Shown here: piece after piece, positions 48,654 through 58,767 of the stretch
Layout of the letters: each line of letters begins with the position of its first letter
Position numbering within the stretch: position 1 is the stretch's first letter
Origin: Coprinopsis marcescibilis
Taxonomy: Eukaryota > Basidiomycota > Agaricomycetes > Agaricales > Psathyrellaceae
Reading direction: 5' to 3'
Length of the DNA: 64,000 nt
Assembly: GCA_004369085.1 (NCBI GenBank)
Contig: ML210158.1
Location: 1 to 64,000 of the forward strand
Position numbers and translations under genes: made by a program
The notes under the pieces: model-generated
What the model saw: the letters and a program-made list of their open reading frames with translations, nothing else
Told to the model about the DNA's origin: nothing
Databases searched by the model: none

Positions 48654-48907
48654 GGTTGGTGGTCGTCGTGCCCTGTGACGACAGCGCGAAACTCCAATTG
48701 CGCACAGACGCCGGATGCGCGGTCCGTCCAGTGCCGGTGCCTTCCACGTGCGTGTCACCGCCACCACATGACGATGGGCGTTATACTATCGGACACGTAT
48801 GTTAACACGCTCAGCAATTACATTTTGGTGTGTAGCTTTGAAGTTCACCCTGTCTCTCTTTACTTCTTCATAATCGCCCGCGCGTGCGGTGTCTTCTGGG
48901 GGCTGAT
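48654..48907. promoter_or_regulatory. Shared divergent promoter, mitochondrial-type protein and ER DnaJ
   Basis: Only 254 bases separate the two ATGs, so both promoters must overlap. A GCCACGTG-like element is suggested by TTCCACGTGCGTGTCACCGC (48737-48756), which contains CACGTG, a bHLH-type E box. Confidence 0.5.
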
Positions 48908-50615
48908 ATGATCTATTCATTCCTTTTGCTGCTGCTATTTGTCGTGTTTGTGACTGCGACCGACTATTATAAAGTTTTGGATGGTGAGTTCGGAGGACTG
49001 GGTGTCGGGAATTGCGCAACTACTGAACTTTGGAACCTTTTTAGTTCACAAGTCTGCATCTGACAAGGATATTCGAGCGGCATACAAACGTCTAAGTAAG
49101 AAATGGCACCCTGACAAGAACAAGGACCCCGGAGCGGAAGATAGATTCGTGGATATCGCGCGGGGTATGTGTCCGTATCGACGTTTTGGAAACTCTCTTA
49201 CTCAATTGTGTGATATAGCATACGAAATCTTGTCTGATAACACGGTTGGCTTAACCTTTACTTGTGGTTTAAGCCCTCTCTTAGATTGTTTCCTTGCAGA
49301 AACGCCAAATCTATGACCGACACGGAGAAGTACGCGCATAACTTCATTCGATGGCCTTTGTTCTCACATCCATTATAGGAAGGTTTGAAGGCGCATGAAG
49401 GTGGTCAACAGCAAGGTTCAAATCCGTTTGACGTATTCCAGAACTTCTTTGGTGGTGGCGGTCGTGAGTTCTTGCTGCGTCGCTGAAAGCGATTTCTGAC
49501 TGCGTTCTTCAACTCAGACCATCAACAAGCTCGCCGAGGACCTTCGACCGTAACAGAGTTTGAGGTCTCTCTAGCCGATGTGTACGTCGCCAATCCTTTA
49601 GAGCCTCGGGAAAGCTAATCAAGCCAATATTCAGCTACACAGGGCAAAGTATAGACGTACGTGCTAGGATACTCGTCAAAGATGTAAAGCTCATTGCTAT
49701 CATTTCTCCTTCCAGTTTATGGTTAAGAAGAAAATCCTATGCGACCATTGCCGTGGATCAGGTGCCGCAAGTGATGGGGATATCCACACTTGTACGGCTT
49801 GCGGTGGACATGGCATCAAACTCGTTAAGCAACAGGTGCCGCTCAATCTCATTCTTTAACCTTCAGTGACATGATGCTTATACCTACCAGATCTTCCCAG
49901 GCATGTTTGCGCAAACGCAAGTTACCTGCAATGACTGTGGTGGACGAGGAAGGGTTATCAAGAAGAAATGCCCGCATTGCCAAGGCAGCAAGGTTATCGA
50001 TCACACTGCTCATTATACACTCGAGGTCACCCCCGGTATGCCAGAAGGGCATGAGGTTGTTTTCGACGGCGAGGCTGACCAAAGTCCTGATTGGGAGGCT
50101 GGTGACATCGTCTTGAGAGTGAGGACGAAGAAGGAGAAAGGCAGTTTCCGGAGGAAAGAATCTGGCCTCTATTGGAAAGAAACCATTGGAGTTGACGAGG
50201 TAGAATTGCTTCGGAAGATACGCCTCCGGTTCACTGACAAAATAATTTTTCACAGGCTCTACTTGGTTTCAAACGGGAAATCGCCCATCTGGATGGGCGC
50301 AAGATTACCCTCGAACGGGACGGCGTAACGCAACCCGGTATGTTATGCTCCATACATCATCGTATTTGACGGCGACTGATGCAGATTTGGGTAGGATTTG
50401 TGCAAGTGATCAGAGGCGAGGGAATGCCAGAATTCAACTCTGCGCAGCGTGGAGACTTGTTCATAGAATACAATGTAGTGTTGCCTCTTGAAATCTCGCC
50501 TCCAACAAGGAAAAGTAGGCTGCCTATTCTCACCTCGAAGCGTTGCAACTGACCTGTCCTTTCAGAGCTGCTAGAAGCTTTCCATCCAAACGAGGCTGGT
50601 CGAGACGAACTGTGA
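48908..50615 (+). CDS. ER-lumenal DnaJ (Hsp40) co-chaperone, Scj1/DNAJB11-like, with RDEL end
   Basis: Co-chaperone for the ER Hsp70 BiP/Kar2. A signal peptide (MIYSFLLLLLFVVFVTA) leads directly into the J domain: TDYYKVLDVHKSASDKDIRA, then KWHPDKNKDPGAEDRF with the essential HPD. A Gly/Phe region follows (NPFDVFQNFFGGGG). The zinc-binding region has four CxxCxGxG-type repeats: CDHCRGSG, CTACGGHG, CNDCGGRG, CPHCQGSK (about 49740-49990). The client-binding domain follows (VTPGMPEGHEVVFDGEADQS). The protein ends NEAGRDEL and stop at 50613-50615. RDEL is a variant ER retention signal, where fungi often use HDEL. About eight introns of 45-70 bases are present. Confidence 0.93.
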
Positions 50616-50739
50616 TATACTATAATCTCTAATAAATACCCATCTTGCTTACCTCGAGCATCGATCAAGCGCTTGGGATTTGACTTTCAATCTGTGCACA
50701 ATCGGGTGCTCTTACCCGACGACCGCAGACCTAGGAAGA

Positions 50740-51159
50740 ATGCCCTCTTTCGCCAGCAAGAGCACATACAGTCATGTACGCATTTGTCTTCTCTATCAAC
50801 TGTGGTACGGTGAAGTAATTATACCAGTCCTCAGCGGACGTAACGCAGCAACAATCATCTTCTCGCCAGCCTCGCGCCATCTTGTATCATGGCGTTGAGA
50901 AGCAACCATTGACATATCACACTAGTAACGGTGTACAACCCAATGCAGACTGTCCAGTTGCTCCGACTAACTCTGATGTTACACTGGCGGTCTCGTACGT
51001 ACACTGATTTCCGGGATTGCTGGGCGGTTAAATTAACGGAGGGGCCTTGGCACCCATGCAGCCCACAACCTTTACAGCGAAACGAAAACACTGGTATCTC
51101 TCGCCAACCTCCCGATTGTCCATGTACAGCAGTATTATGGCTCTTTGAGCCAAGATTGA
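50740..51159 (+). CDS. Possible small three-exon protein, unknown
   Basis: Tentative. ATG 50740 opens MPSFASKSTYSH. Removing an intron ending near 50853 (CGTAACGCAG) gives QQSSSRQPRAILYHGVEKQP, LTYHTSNGVQPNADCPVAPT, NSDVTLAVS. A second intron ending in CCTTTACAG (about 51077) gives ETKTLVSLANLPIVHVQQYY, GSLSQD and stop. About 90 residues, no recognised domain. An alternative second exon continues into a longer frame near 51170-51240 (DVKMSYQVNADDLASAEP), so the 3' end is unsure. It may equally be an artefact of frame picking. Confidence 0.32.
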
Positions 51160-51714
51160 TAATCAATCATCGGTGCAACCACCCGGCCCCTTCGATGTCA
51201 AGATGTCTTACCAGGTGAACGCAGATGACTTGGCGAGCGCTGAGCCGTGCGTAAGTGCCATCTATTTTCTGCTCCCGAATCATAGGACGTCCCTTAACCT
51301 TCCTTCTCGAGAATCGGCCATGACGGTCAATAAGTCACCTGCCAAGTATAGCTATGTTCCCTTGCTGTATTTCTTGTCGATTGACAAGTGATCTTAATTG
51401 GCAGGCATAGGCATGGGCGCTGTTGATTCAGATCTGCAAGAAGCCCCCGAAAATGTTATAAGTAGGTCCCTGGCGTCTCCTGAATACCTCAGAATCTTTC
51501 GCCTTTCCTTACTTCGTTCCTTCTTTCGTTCTTCTTCTCCCCCCTTTTCAGGCCAGGTTGCCCATCGCCAAACTTTAGTGACTGATCCACTCGTTCATTT
51601 CGATCAATCCTTTAACACCAGGCCTTATTTTATTTTGTGAGTACCCAATGCACATCGCAAGCTGTTGTGTCCCTGACAGAATGATAAGTTTAAACAACCA
51701 ACTCATTTTCAAAC
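51160..51714. promoter_or_regulatory. Promoter and leader of secreted protein A
   Basis: Contains a TATAAG at 51457-51462, 258 bases before the ATG, followed by a long pyrimidine-rich stretch (about 51495-51550). The short frame at 51173-51391 lies upstream of the TATA-like element and does not look coding. It is only a possible 3' extension of the doubtful gene at 50740. Confidence 0.45.
51457..51462 (+). promoter_or_regulatory. TATA-like element of secreted protein A
   Basis: TTATAAGTAGG context, followed by a CT-rich tract, as in the promoter of the paralogue at 54485. The identity as TATA box is inferred from this parallel. Confidence 0.4.
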
Positions 51715-52495
51715 ATGTTCATCAAATTCACCACCCTCATTGCTGCCCTCTCCACCCTCACGGTAGTGGTGCAAGCCAGTCCTGTGAACGTTATCCATGA
51801 CGAGCCCAAGCAAGGTGAGCAACGAAGTAATGTGTGCCTCATCCAATCAAGGAACTGACCACTACCCAAGTCGACCACGACGTCATCCAGGTCGATGCCC
51901 ACAACCCTATCTCCTTCAACCGCTGGGGCGGTTTCAACTCGTTGGACAACTTCGACAAGTTCCACGGTGTGGACAACTTTGATGGCTTCCAATTCAAGCA
52001 GACCTTCGTCAAGAAAGAGAAGGAGCTTGTTTGCCGAGTCCAAAAGGTCGAGATTGTTCAACAGCGTTTGTTGGTTTTGCAAGAACTCGCGAAGAAGTGA
52101 GGAATTCCAAATTTAGCGCCTGTGATAGGCACTGACGATCTTCGTTGCGGCATTTTAGGGTTGTCACCGAAACCATCTGTGAAGTTGAAGTTCAGACCAT
52201 TGTCTTTGAGCAGTTCCGTGCCGGTCTTGGTGGCTTCGGCCGTGACCTCCGCAGGCACCCAGGCGGTCACCAAATCGGCTTTGACGAGCGCATTGTCGGT
52301 CACTTCCCCAAGTTCCTCAACCAGGACCTCTCTCTCAACGTTGACGACTGGGGATTCTCCGGTGTCGACCTTGGCAAGAACACCGTTCTCGTCGGTGGAC
52401 ACAATTGGGATGACTCCCGCTCCTTCAAGTCCGTTGGTGTCGATGCCTGGCAGGCTACCCGCCGTGCTCTTGGCAACTTGTGGTTCAGGGATTAA
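51715..52495 (+). CDS. Small secreted protein A, mushroom-type, unknown function
   Basis: About 200 residues. Signal peptide MFIKFTTLIAALSTLTVVV, then a short propiece. An intron ending CTACCCAAG joins exon 1 to VDHDVIQVDAHNPISFNRWG. The conserved core reads GFNSLDNFDKFHGVDNFDG, then ELVCRVQKVEIVQQRLLVLQ, ELAKK, intron (about 52099-52158), VVTETICEVEVQTIVFEQFR, then GHNWDDSRSFKSVGVD and ending LGNLWFRD. Two Cys are conserved with the paralogue (LVC and ICEVEVQ), probably a disulfide. No transmembrane segment or catalytic motif. The paralogue lies about 2 kb downstream in the same orientation. Function unknown. Such small secreted proteins are often abundant during growth or fruiting, but that is general knowledge and not evidence here. 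Confidence 0.82.
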
Positions 52496-53056
52496 ATCAT
52501 GACTCCCTCTGGCTAGTCTACACGACAGGTATTGATACTTACGTATATCTGTGTTGTCACTTTTCTGTCACGATATCCCTAGACTTTTTGGTTCACTTTA
52601 CTCTTCAGTGGATGCCGACCTCTTCGAAAACCTTTCGTACCCTACGCTTGTTCTTGTTTGACCTAATACACGGATAGTTGTCCCAACGCCAGAGAATTTA
52701 CTTCATCGAGCGCACAATGCAAGGCCCAAGGCAAGTCCAAAAAACAGCGAGCCTTGGTTACAGCCTGAAGTCGCGTGATCAATGCGACTGGGAACTAGGC
52801 GCTGTAGTATGTAATAGAAGGTATATAAAGGATGACGCTACTATAGGATACCCTCATCACCGTCGTGACCTCGTGTGTACTCGAAAGCAAGAGCTGCATC
52901 CGGAACTTGAACTTCCTTCGCATTTTATTGGTTGCCAATGTCGCCATCATCCTCAGAAGTAACTGTGGGATACTATGTGGTATATATGAGGCTAGCTAAA
53001 GAAACGCGGCACCGTATCTGGTCCTCGGTGGTTTGCCAACCGTTACCTAGTAGGGA
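52496..53056. other. Intergenic between secreted protein A and the MITE, no gene seen
   Basis: About 560 bases, AT-rich. The frame 52678-52962 has no signal peptide, domain or protein-like codon use. A possible remnant of duplicated flanking sequence was not detected by eye. Confidence 0.4.
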
Positions 53057-53064
53057 CCGCTAAG
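53057..53064. repeat. Left target site duplication (8 bp) of the MITE
   Basis: CCGCTAAG immediately before the element's CAGTGTTGT end. It matches perfectly the eight bases after the right end (53651-53658). Confidence 0.9.
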
Positions 53065-53650
53065 CAGTGTTGTACAAGTTAGCTAACAGTTATAACTGTT
53101 AGTAACGTTACAGTTCAGTTACATCAGAGTTATTTTTGATGGGAACTATAACCAACATGTGATGGCGGCCAAGCTGTTGCCCCTATTTCACTATATTCTG
53201 TCGAAACACACACAACGGACTGAAATAGGCTTATGGATTCATATATGCACTACTAAAAATCTAACTATGGTTCTGATGACTATGTACCATTCAAAAGAAC
53301 GTCCTGTGTCAGACCACCGTCGTGATCAGGATCGTTCTCGCCCTCTCCATCCATATCAATAAATGAATACAGCTCTAGTTCATAGTCGAGGATGTAAAAT
53401 ATGTTCTCAAACTTCTAATAAGCTGTTATGTATGTATTCCACACAACCTGTGGGGGTTTTTCTATCTACAAACTTCGAAGAACTTGCTTGTAACATTTCG
53501 CCGAGTGCTCGGTATACTCGGGATTGGGCACGGCGAGCTCGGCGTTAGCATGGGAAAGTTATCTGATGGATAACGGTTAGTAACAGTCAATAACCAATAA
53601 CCCATCAGTAACCATAACTCTAACCAAAAGTTAGATTATGCACAACACTG
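53065..53650. mobile_element. Non-autonomous hAT-type transposon (MITE), 586 bp
   Basis: The left end is CAGTGTTGTACAAG and the right end, read in reverse, is CAGTGTTGTGCATAAT, giving terminal inverted repeats of about 12 bp with one mismatch. The element is bounded by a perfect 8-bp duplication CCGCTAAG. The CAGTG start and 8-bp target duplications are hallmarks of the hAT superfamily. The subterminal regions are rich in GTTA/TAAC repeats (GTTAGCTAAC, AACAGTTATAACTGTT, GGTTAGTAACAGTCAATAAC). There is no transposase: the interior frames (53159-53362, 53363-53548) show no domain. The intact duplications suggest a recent insertion. Confidence 0.88.
53085..53100. repeat. Perfect 16-bp palindrome in MITE subterminal region
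   Basis: AACAGTTATAACTGTT equals its own reverse complement. It overlaps a second palindrome, GTTAGCTAAC (53078-53087). Such subterminal palindromes are often transposase-binding sites. Confidence 0.75.
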
Positions 53651-53658
53651 CCGCTAAG
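53651..53658. repeat. Right target site duplication (8 bp) of the MITE
   Basis: CCGCTAAG directly after the element's CACTG end, identical to 53057-53064. Confidence 0.9.
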
Positions 53659-54484
53659 AGAGTTAGACTGATTCAGCCAAACTTCTGTACCCTCCTCCCC
53701 GCCTTCCCCGGCATATCCTACGGTCTGGACTCTGACACTCTCGGCGCAACAGCCTTGGTTGTAGATACCCCTGTTATTGTTGCAGCTTTAAGTTGTAGTT
53801 ATTTCTACAATCACTTATCCATCTTTAATTGACGGGTGGTGAGTTTCAAGCATCATGATGATATACGAGCCTGAGGGTGTGTGGACTCCTTGGCGGTATA
53901 GCCCGGGGACAGCCCTTGTCCTTCAGTTTGAAAGGACTGGCCTGAGGCGCTCATTGGTCGGTGGCTGTCCCGAAACAGCGGATTCATTACCACAAAAGGA
54001 AAGGACAATTGTGAGGCACGGTTCAAACACGGCCGGCAAAATGGAAAAGCCACCGAACGGTTGCTGAATGACGGAAGTGACTGGTTGGTTGCTCGAGGCA
54101 CTCGATATATCGTTAGAATCGCTGTGAAAAATGTTGCGCATTTATCCGACAAACACGACCGTCAGCATCTGTCAGAACATCAGAATTCTGCGCTTTACTT
54201 GGGATGACGACGCTCTGTTGGTTCCCTATACCAAGCCCAGCGGTCCATATACCAAACCAAACAGGGCCCTACGATGTGGTGTTATAAAAAGAGGACCAAG
54301 AACCTCCCTGATTCTCCAGTCTTCCCTTCGTTCGTTCTTTCTCTTCCCTTTCAACTCTTTCAACTGTCCTTTTTTGCCCAGGCAGGCATTTCATTTATTC
54401 GACCTTCATCAGTTCTACTTTCCTTGAACAACTTTCATTTTTTAACAGTCGAATTTTTTTGAACACCTTCAACTATCCTTCACA
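53659..54484. promoter_or_regulatory. Intergenic and promoter of secreted protein B
   Basis: About 825 bases with no convincing gene. The last 200 bases hold a TATA box (54283) and a pyrimidine-rich stretch (about 54310-54400), ending in the leader of secreted protein B. Confidence 0.5.
54283..54291 (+). promoter_or_regulatory. TATA box of secreted protein B
   Basis: TATAAAAAG lies 202 bases before the ATG at 54485 and is followed by a CT-rich tract, a typical strong fungal promoter arrangement. Confidence 0.6.
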
Positions 54485-55233
54485 ATGCCTTCTTTCTTTT
54501 CCCGCTTGGCTCTGGTCGCCGTTGCTGTTGCTAGTGTGGCCTTTGGTTCTCCTATTGCCCACCAACCCGGTAAGAGACAATTCTTTCCATTTGGGACGCT
54601 GATGGACTCACCAAGTGTGTAGAGTTGGAGAGCAGGGGCGGTAACTTCAACGGTATCTCTTTGAACCGTTGGGGTGACTTCAACTCATTGGACAAGTTTG
54701 ATGACTTCTTCGGTGTCAACAACTTCGACGGCAGGCGCAACAACCAAGTATTCCTCATCCAACAGGAGCAACTGGTGTGCAACGCCCGTCAAATCAACCA
54801 GGTCCAACAGCAATTGGCCATCCTTCAGGAATTGGCCAAGAAGTTCGTAATTCCATACCTTTCTCCACGTACCACTTCCTAACAGTCCGTCAACAGGGCT
54901 ATTTTGCAACAAATTTGTGAGGTGGAAGTTCAAGCTATCGTTTTAGAACAGTTCCGAGGTGGATTGGATCTCTTCCGAAGAGATTTGGGACGCCAGAACG
55001 GAAGATTCCCCGGATTCGATTTCCAGGTTGCCAACAAGTTCAACGATGTATTCGACGAACGCGGCAACTTCAAGGATATTGACTTCGGGTTCAACGGCCG
55101 CGACATTGGTCGTCAAATCATCCTCCCCGGAGGACACAACTGGGATGCTATCCGCTCCCCCGAATCCCTCATCCGCGCCCAAGATGCTGCTAAGGGTGCT
55201 TTGGATTCGGCTCTCCTTGAGTTGATCCTCTAA
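54485..55233 (+). CDS. Small secreted protein B, paralogue of 51715
   Basis: About 205 residues. Signal peptide MPSFFSRLALVAVAVASVAF, then intron to ELESRGGNFNGISLNRWGDF. Core: FNSLDKFDDFFGVNNFDG, QEQLVCNARQINQVQQQLAI, LQELAKK, then after an intron (about 54844-54895) AILQQICEVEVQAIVLEQFR, GGLDLFRRDLGRQNGRFPGF, DFGFNGRDIGRQIILPGGHN, WDAIRSPESL, ending ALLELIL. It aligns along its whole length with the protein at 51715. Shared blocks are RWGxFNSLDxFDxFxGVxNF, xxQxLxxLQELAKK, ICEVEVQxIVxEQFRxGL and GGHNWDxxRS. Intron positions coincide in both genes. Function unknown. Confidence 0.84.
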
Positions 55234-55458
55234 TCGTGACCTAAGTAGCGTCACGGACTACTTAATGCATAATGGACTCTTATAATCTACGCAATGGACG
55301 GTCTCATTAGCATACGATCACATTGTAAAAACTAGATAAAGAAATCCTACTTTCTAGGTCTTGGGATGGATGAAAAAACAGCATGTGAGATATGGTACAA
55401 AACGATTGATGGTGCAATTAGATATACATGTGCGGCAGACAAACCAGCGCGAGTGAAA

Positions 55459-58443
55459 TCATGCCTACAGAGAAATGAGCTCCAAGCACTGGCCTGCAAA
55501 AAAAGATTGACACTTACCACATAATTGTATGATTTGCGATCAGGACAGCGCTCCAAATATTCTTTCTGCAAGATAATCAGTGCCTACTCCACATTCTCCA
55601 CAGGAGTCGCACCTCAATCAGATTCTCGATCCTCCGCTTGATTGTCATAGGATCAGGATTAAACCTGCTCGACAACTGTGATACCACCTCGTTCACAAGC
55701 AGCAGGTGGGTCATTGTTTTGCGATCCTTCATGATACGTACGACGCAGGCCTAAGACAATGGTGGTCAGAGAAGAGTTTCTTAACGGAAAAGCAAGGAAT
55801 TACGTCAATCTGGTATCGGCGTTCTTCTTCGATCTTGTCTTTCGTTTCTGTTCTTTCCTGGGCATTCTCAGGTTTCGAAGAAACAGTGCTGATTTTAAAT
55901 TTCTGCACGGGTGCCGTAAATTCGTGGTTGAATGAGAACGAATCGTTGTCGTTGATATCACGGCCTGGTGGATGCTTCTTCAAAATCTTGTATTTAGCGC
56001 AGGCCAGCGACTGCAGGTTCCTCTTCGATTCACGATCTTCGATATTGGTTGCTGTTTTGATTTCCTAAAAGCAAGGTGAAAAGGGAGAGGATATTAGTGT
56101 CGACGCAACTCACTTCGTAGGTCAAGAAATCATTTTCGCCATCTCCAAGGTCTTCGAAGAGCAACAGGATAATGAGAGCATATGTTGACACGTTGACATC
56201 ATGTCTCTTCGCCTTGAAACCGATCTTCAAGTCGGCATTGCCCAATGACATGGTCCAAGTCAAGCGTCGACCACTGTGCCGCGAGAAGTAGAAGCTCTCG
56301 AACGATTCGCACACCTCCTCAAGAATTTCAGGGACAGCACACGCCACTGCAGGGGCAGATATAGGCCAGAACGTGGATGTCATGACCGTCACATTGAGGT
56401 CAATGCGAGGAGCCTGATGTAATGTGAGTGACAGGAAGAAGAGACCCTTGAATTGATACTGACGGTGTGTTCGCGGATATATTCTCGATATGCTTCCATA
56501 GTATCTTTCGACAGCCGTATGTCATTGAACATGCCTTCCAGCTTGGAAGTAAACTGGTATCCTGACTCAACCTTCAGCTTGGTCAGCATACCACGTTCGG
56601 CATCGTCAGAGAGCGATTTGCCATGCAGCAGTCGTTTAGCCAGATGGTTCTTGTAGTACCGCTCGAAAACATCTTTGTCTGTGATGTAACGGAACACCGT
56701 GATTGCCTTGGCGAGAATAGCATCAACCTCGTCATCTGTTTTCTACTATAGTCAGTACCGCCTGTGAGCGACGCAAGGGAGTTAACATACTCCTTTGAGG
56801 CCATTCTTGAGATGGTCGTCAATAAACAGAGAAATGTATTCTGGTGCTTTCTCGTGCTGGTTGATAAACGACTCGAATGCCTTGAGAAAGGTTAGATTGA
56901 ACGAAAGACTTCACCAAAATAGTTTATCTGGATGAAACACGTACCTCATCCAAAGACACTTCAATGTCCCGGTCACTTTTGAACGCTTCGGTCCATATTC
57001 GATCGAAACGATCCTTCAGGTCCAAAACACCTTGAACCCAAGTGACCGCAGGAAGGGCAGTATTAGGCAGACGGGCCTTCCCTTTGCCTTTTGCTTTGTT
57101 GCTGGCTTCGTCCTCCTTGGCACCCTCTCCTTCAACGTCAGCCGTTCCTGAACCCAGTGAAATGTCGTTAAGTTCTTTGCCCCTTTTTATGGCAGAGTCG
57201 TGGAGCGCTCGCTTCAAAGTCGGTACCCCAGTTGGTACGCGAATCGATAGGCGGTATAATCTTGATAGATCGTCGAGCGCGTTCAAGTTAATCATGACGT
57301 CGAGTCCAGAGTCTTTGGATATCACGGTAGTAAGGTTAGGTGTAAGAAGAGTTTCTCCAATGATGCGAGTTATAGCAGCGAGTGTTTGTGGTGAGAGATA
57401 GTGATGTATGCGAGAGTCTTCGGCATCAAATCTGGCTTCAACCTGGTGCCAATTGAACAGTTAAATCGAGAGATATGAGTTAATAACGTACCCTCTGTAG
57501 GTATTCCGGTGCCCCACAAGAGTCTAGCAGTTTCTGCGACTCGTCCTTGTAAAACCGTTCGCTTTCTGACAAGAATAATGGTTCCAACTCCTTCTTATAA
57601 ACGGTCACCTGGTCTGTTTCCAACCATAGGAACACATCCACGCAGCCTTTAATGGCAGACCGATTAACCACAAATCCATCTCTTTCGTACTGAATTTGGT
57701 GAAGGATAGCAGCGACAAGGTTGTCCTTGATTGGGGAACGGATTATGTGTTTGAGAAAGAGTTCGAGCCCTTTATCCCACGTTTTGGGGACACCGGCAGG
57801 GTCAGTGTAGATGCGATCCTAGCCAATTGTACATTCAATTGTTGCAGCTAACGCGTGAAGAAGGGCTTACCATATACTTCAACAGTTGCCCAAGCTTCGT
57901 CATGTTACTGACATGATCATCCCATACATCTCTGAGCCCCTTCAGAAGCAATTCGCCTTCCTGACTCTGCTGCCCAGGGTGGCTGTTAGTGGTTGTGATG
58001 AAACGAGGCGTGATCTGCTCTTCTGCCAGATGGTCGAGGTTATCTGATACAAGCTTGGAGATCCCTTTATAAAGCTTCTCTCCTTCTTTGTACAGAACCA
58101 TATTGTATGCATAACGGTAGTTTTCTTCGAACGAAAGGCTTGCAGCGTTGTGGTTGAAGATCTCCTTCACGTTCTTCGACAAAGCCTTCCATGTCGTATC
58201 CACGTTGAAGTCTGGACCGTGCTTTGAGAGAAATGAGTAGGTTAAATGGACAAATAGGATTGAAGGCACCTTCTTTGGAGGCTTCTGCGACAGGAGTACG
58301 CGTCAATCATTGAAATAATCGCGGTCATTAGCCCCAGCACGCACTATCTTTGGTCGTCCACCACGTCTGGCGGCTATAAACCATCCGGATTGAATATAGA
58401 TGTAAGATTTTTGACAGTATACGCAGAACTAACCGGTAGCCAT
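55459..58443 (-). CDS. Cullin-3 (scaffold of BTB-type ubiquitin ligases)
   Basis: Scaffold of CRL3 ubiquitin ligases, bridging BTB adaptors and the RING protein Rbx1. The start ATG (58443-58441) gives MATAARRGGRPK, joined to IKPPKK and, after a 47-base intron, HGPDFNVDTTWKALSKNVKE. LSFEENYRYAYNMVLYKEGE is the N-terminal repeat helix and HPGQQSQEGELLLKGLRDVW is typical of Cul3. Then DVFERYYKNHLAKRLLHGKS, DAERGMLTKLKVESGYQFTS, DIRLSKDTMEAYREY and LNVTVMTSTFWP form the cullin-homology domain. The neddylation helix reads VVRIMKDRKTMTHLLLVNEV (about 55735), with the acceptor Lys. The C-terminus is PDRKSYNYVA, the canonical YxYxA end, with the last two codons (GCA TGA) alone in a final exon. The subunit choice Cul3 over Cul1/4 rests on the N-terminal repeats. 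Confidence 0.92.
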
Positions 58444-58767
58444 ACGGACTGAACTCTGCGAGATTGAATAAGTAAAGATCTAAGCGTTGTGGGGGTGGCT
58501 ATTTGATGATCCACGATATGGTCGACCATGGCTCTTTGTTTAGCACTGTTGATGAGCCTCGAGCTTGTTAAATCCATCCACAATCATATAGCATCACCAA
58601 CACTACACCTGCTGCTTAAGTACATGCTCTCCATCCCAATCTCATGATAAGTCGTTTAAAGTATACAGGTTAATACAAGGTGTTAATACAGCAGAATCAC
58701 AGCGTCACAACAGAAAGCAGTCCAGCCACTCGGACGAGCAGTAAAGCATCCTAAAATTCGTAGTGTA
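58444..58767. other. Intergenic, no gene seen
   Basis: Upstream region of cullin-3 and 3' flank of the next minus-strand gene, about 325 bases. The frame 58374-58583 has an ATG at 58529-58531 but overlaps the probable leader and codes nothing recognisable. Confidence 0.4.

Noticed and set aside
51173..51391. Frame MQPPGPFDVKMSYQVNADD
   Set aside because: It lies just upstream of the TATA-like element of secreted protein A, and no consistent splice joins it to another exon. It is retained only as a possible extension of the doubtful gene at 50740.
53159..53548. Two short frames inside the MITE as possible transposase remnants
   Set aside because: No hAT dimerisation or RNase H-like motifs can be read, and the frames are too short and unrelated.
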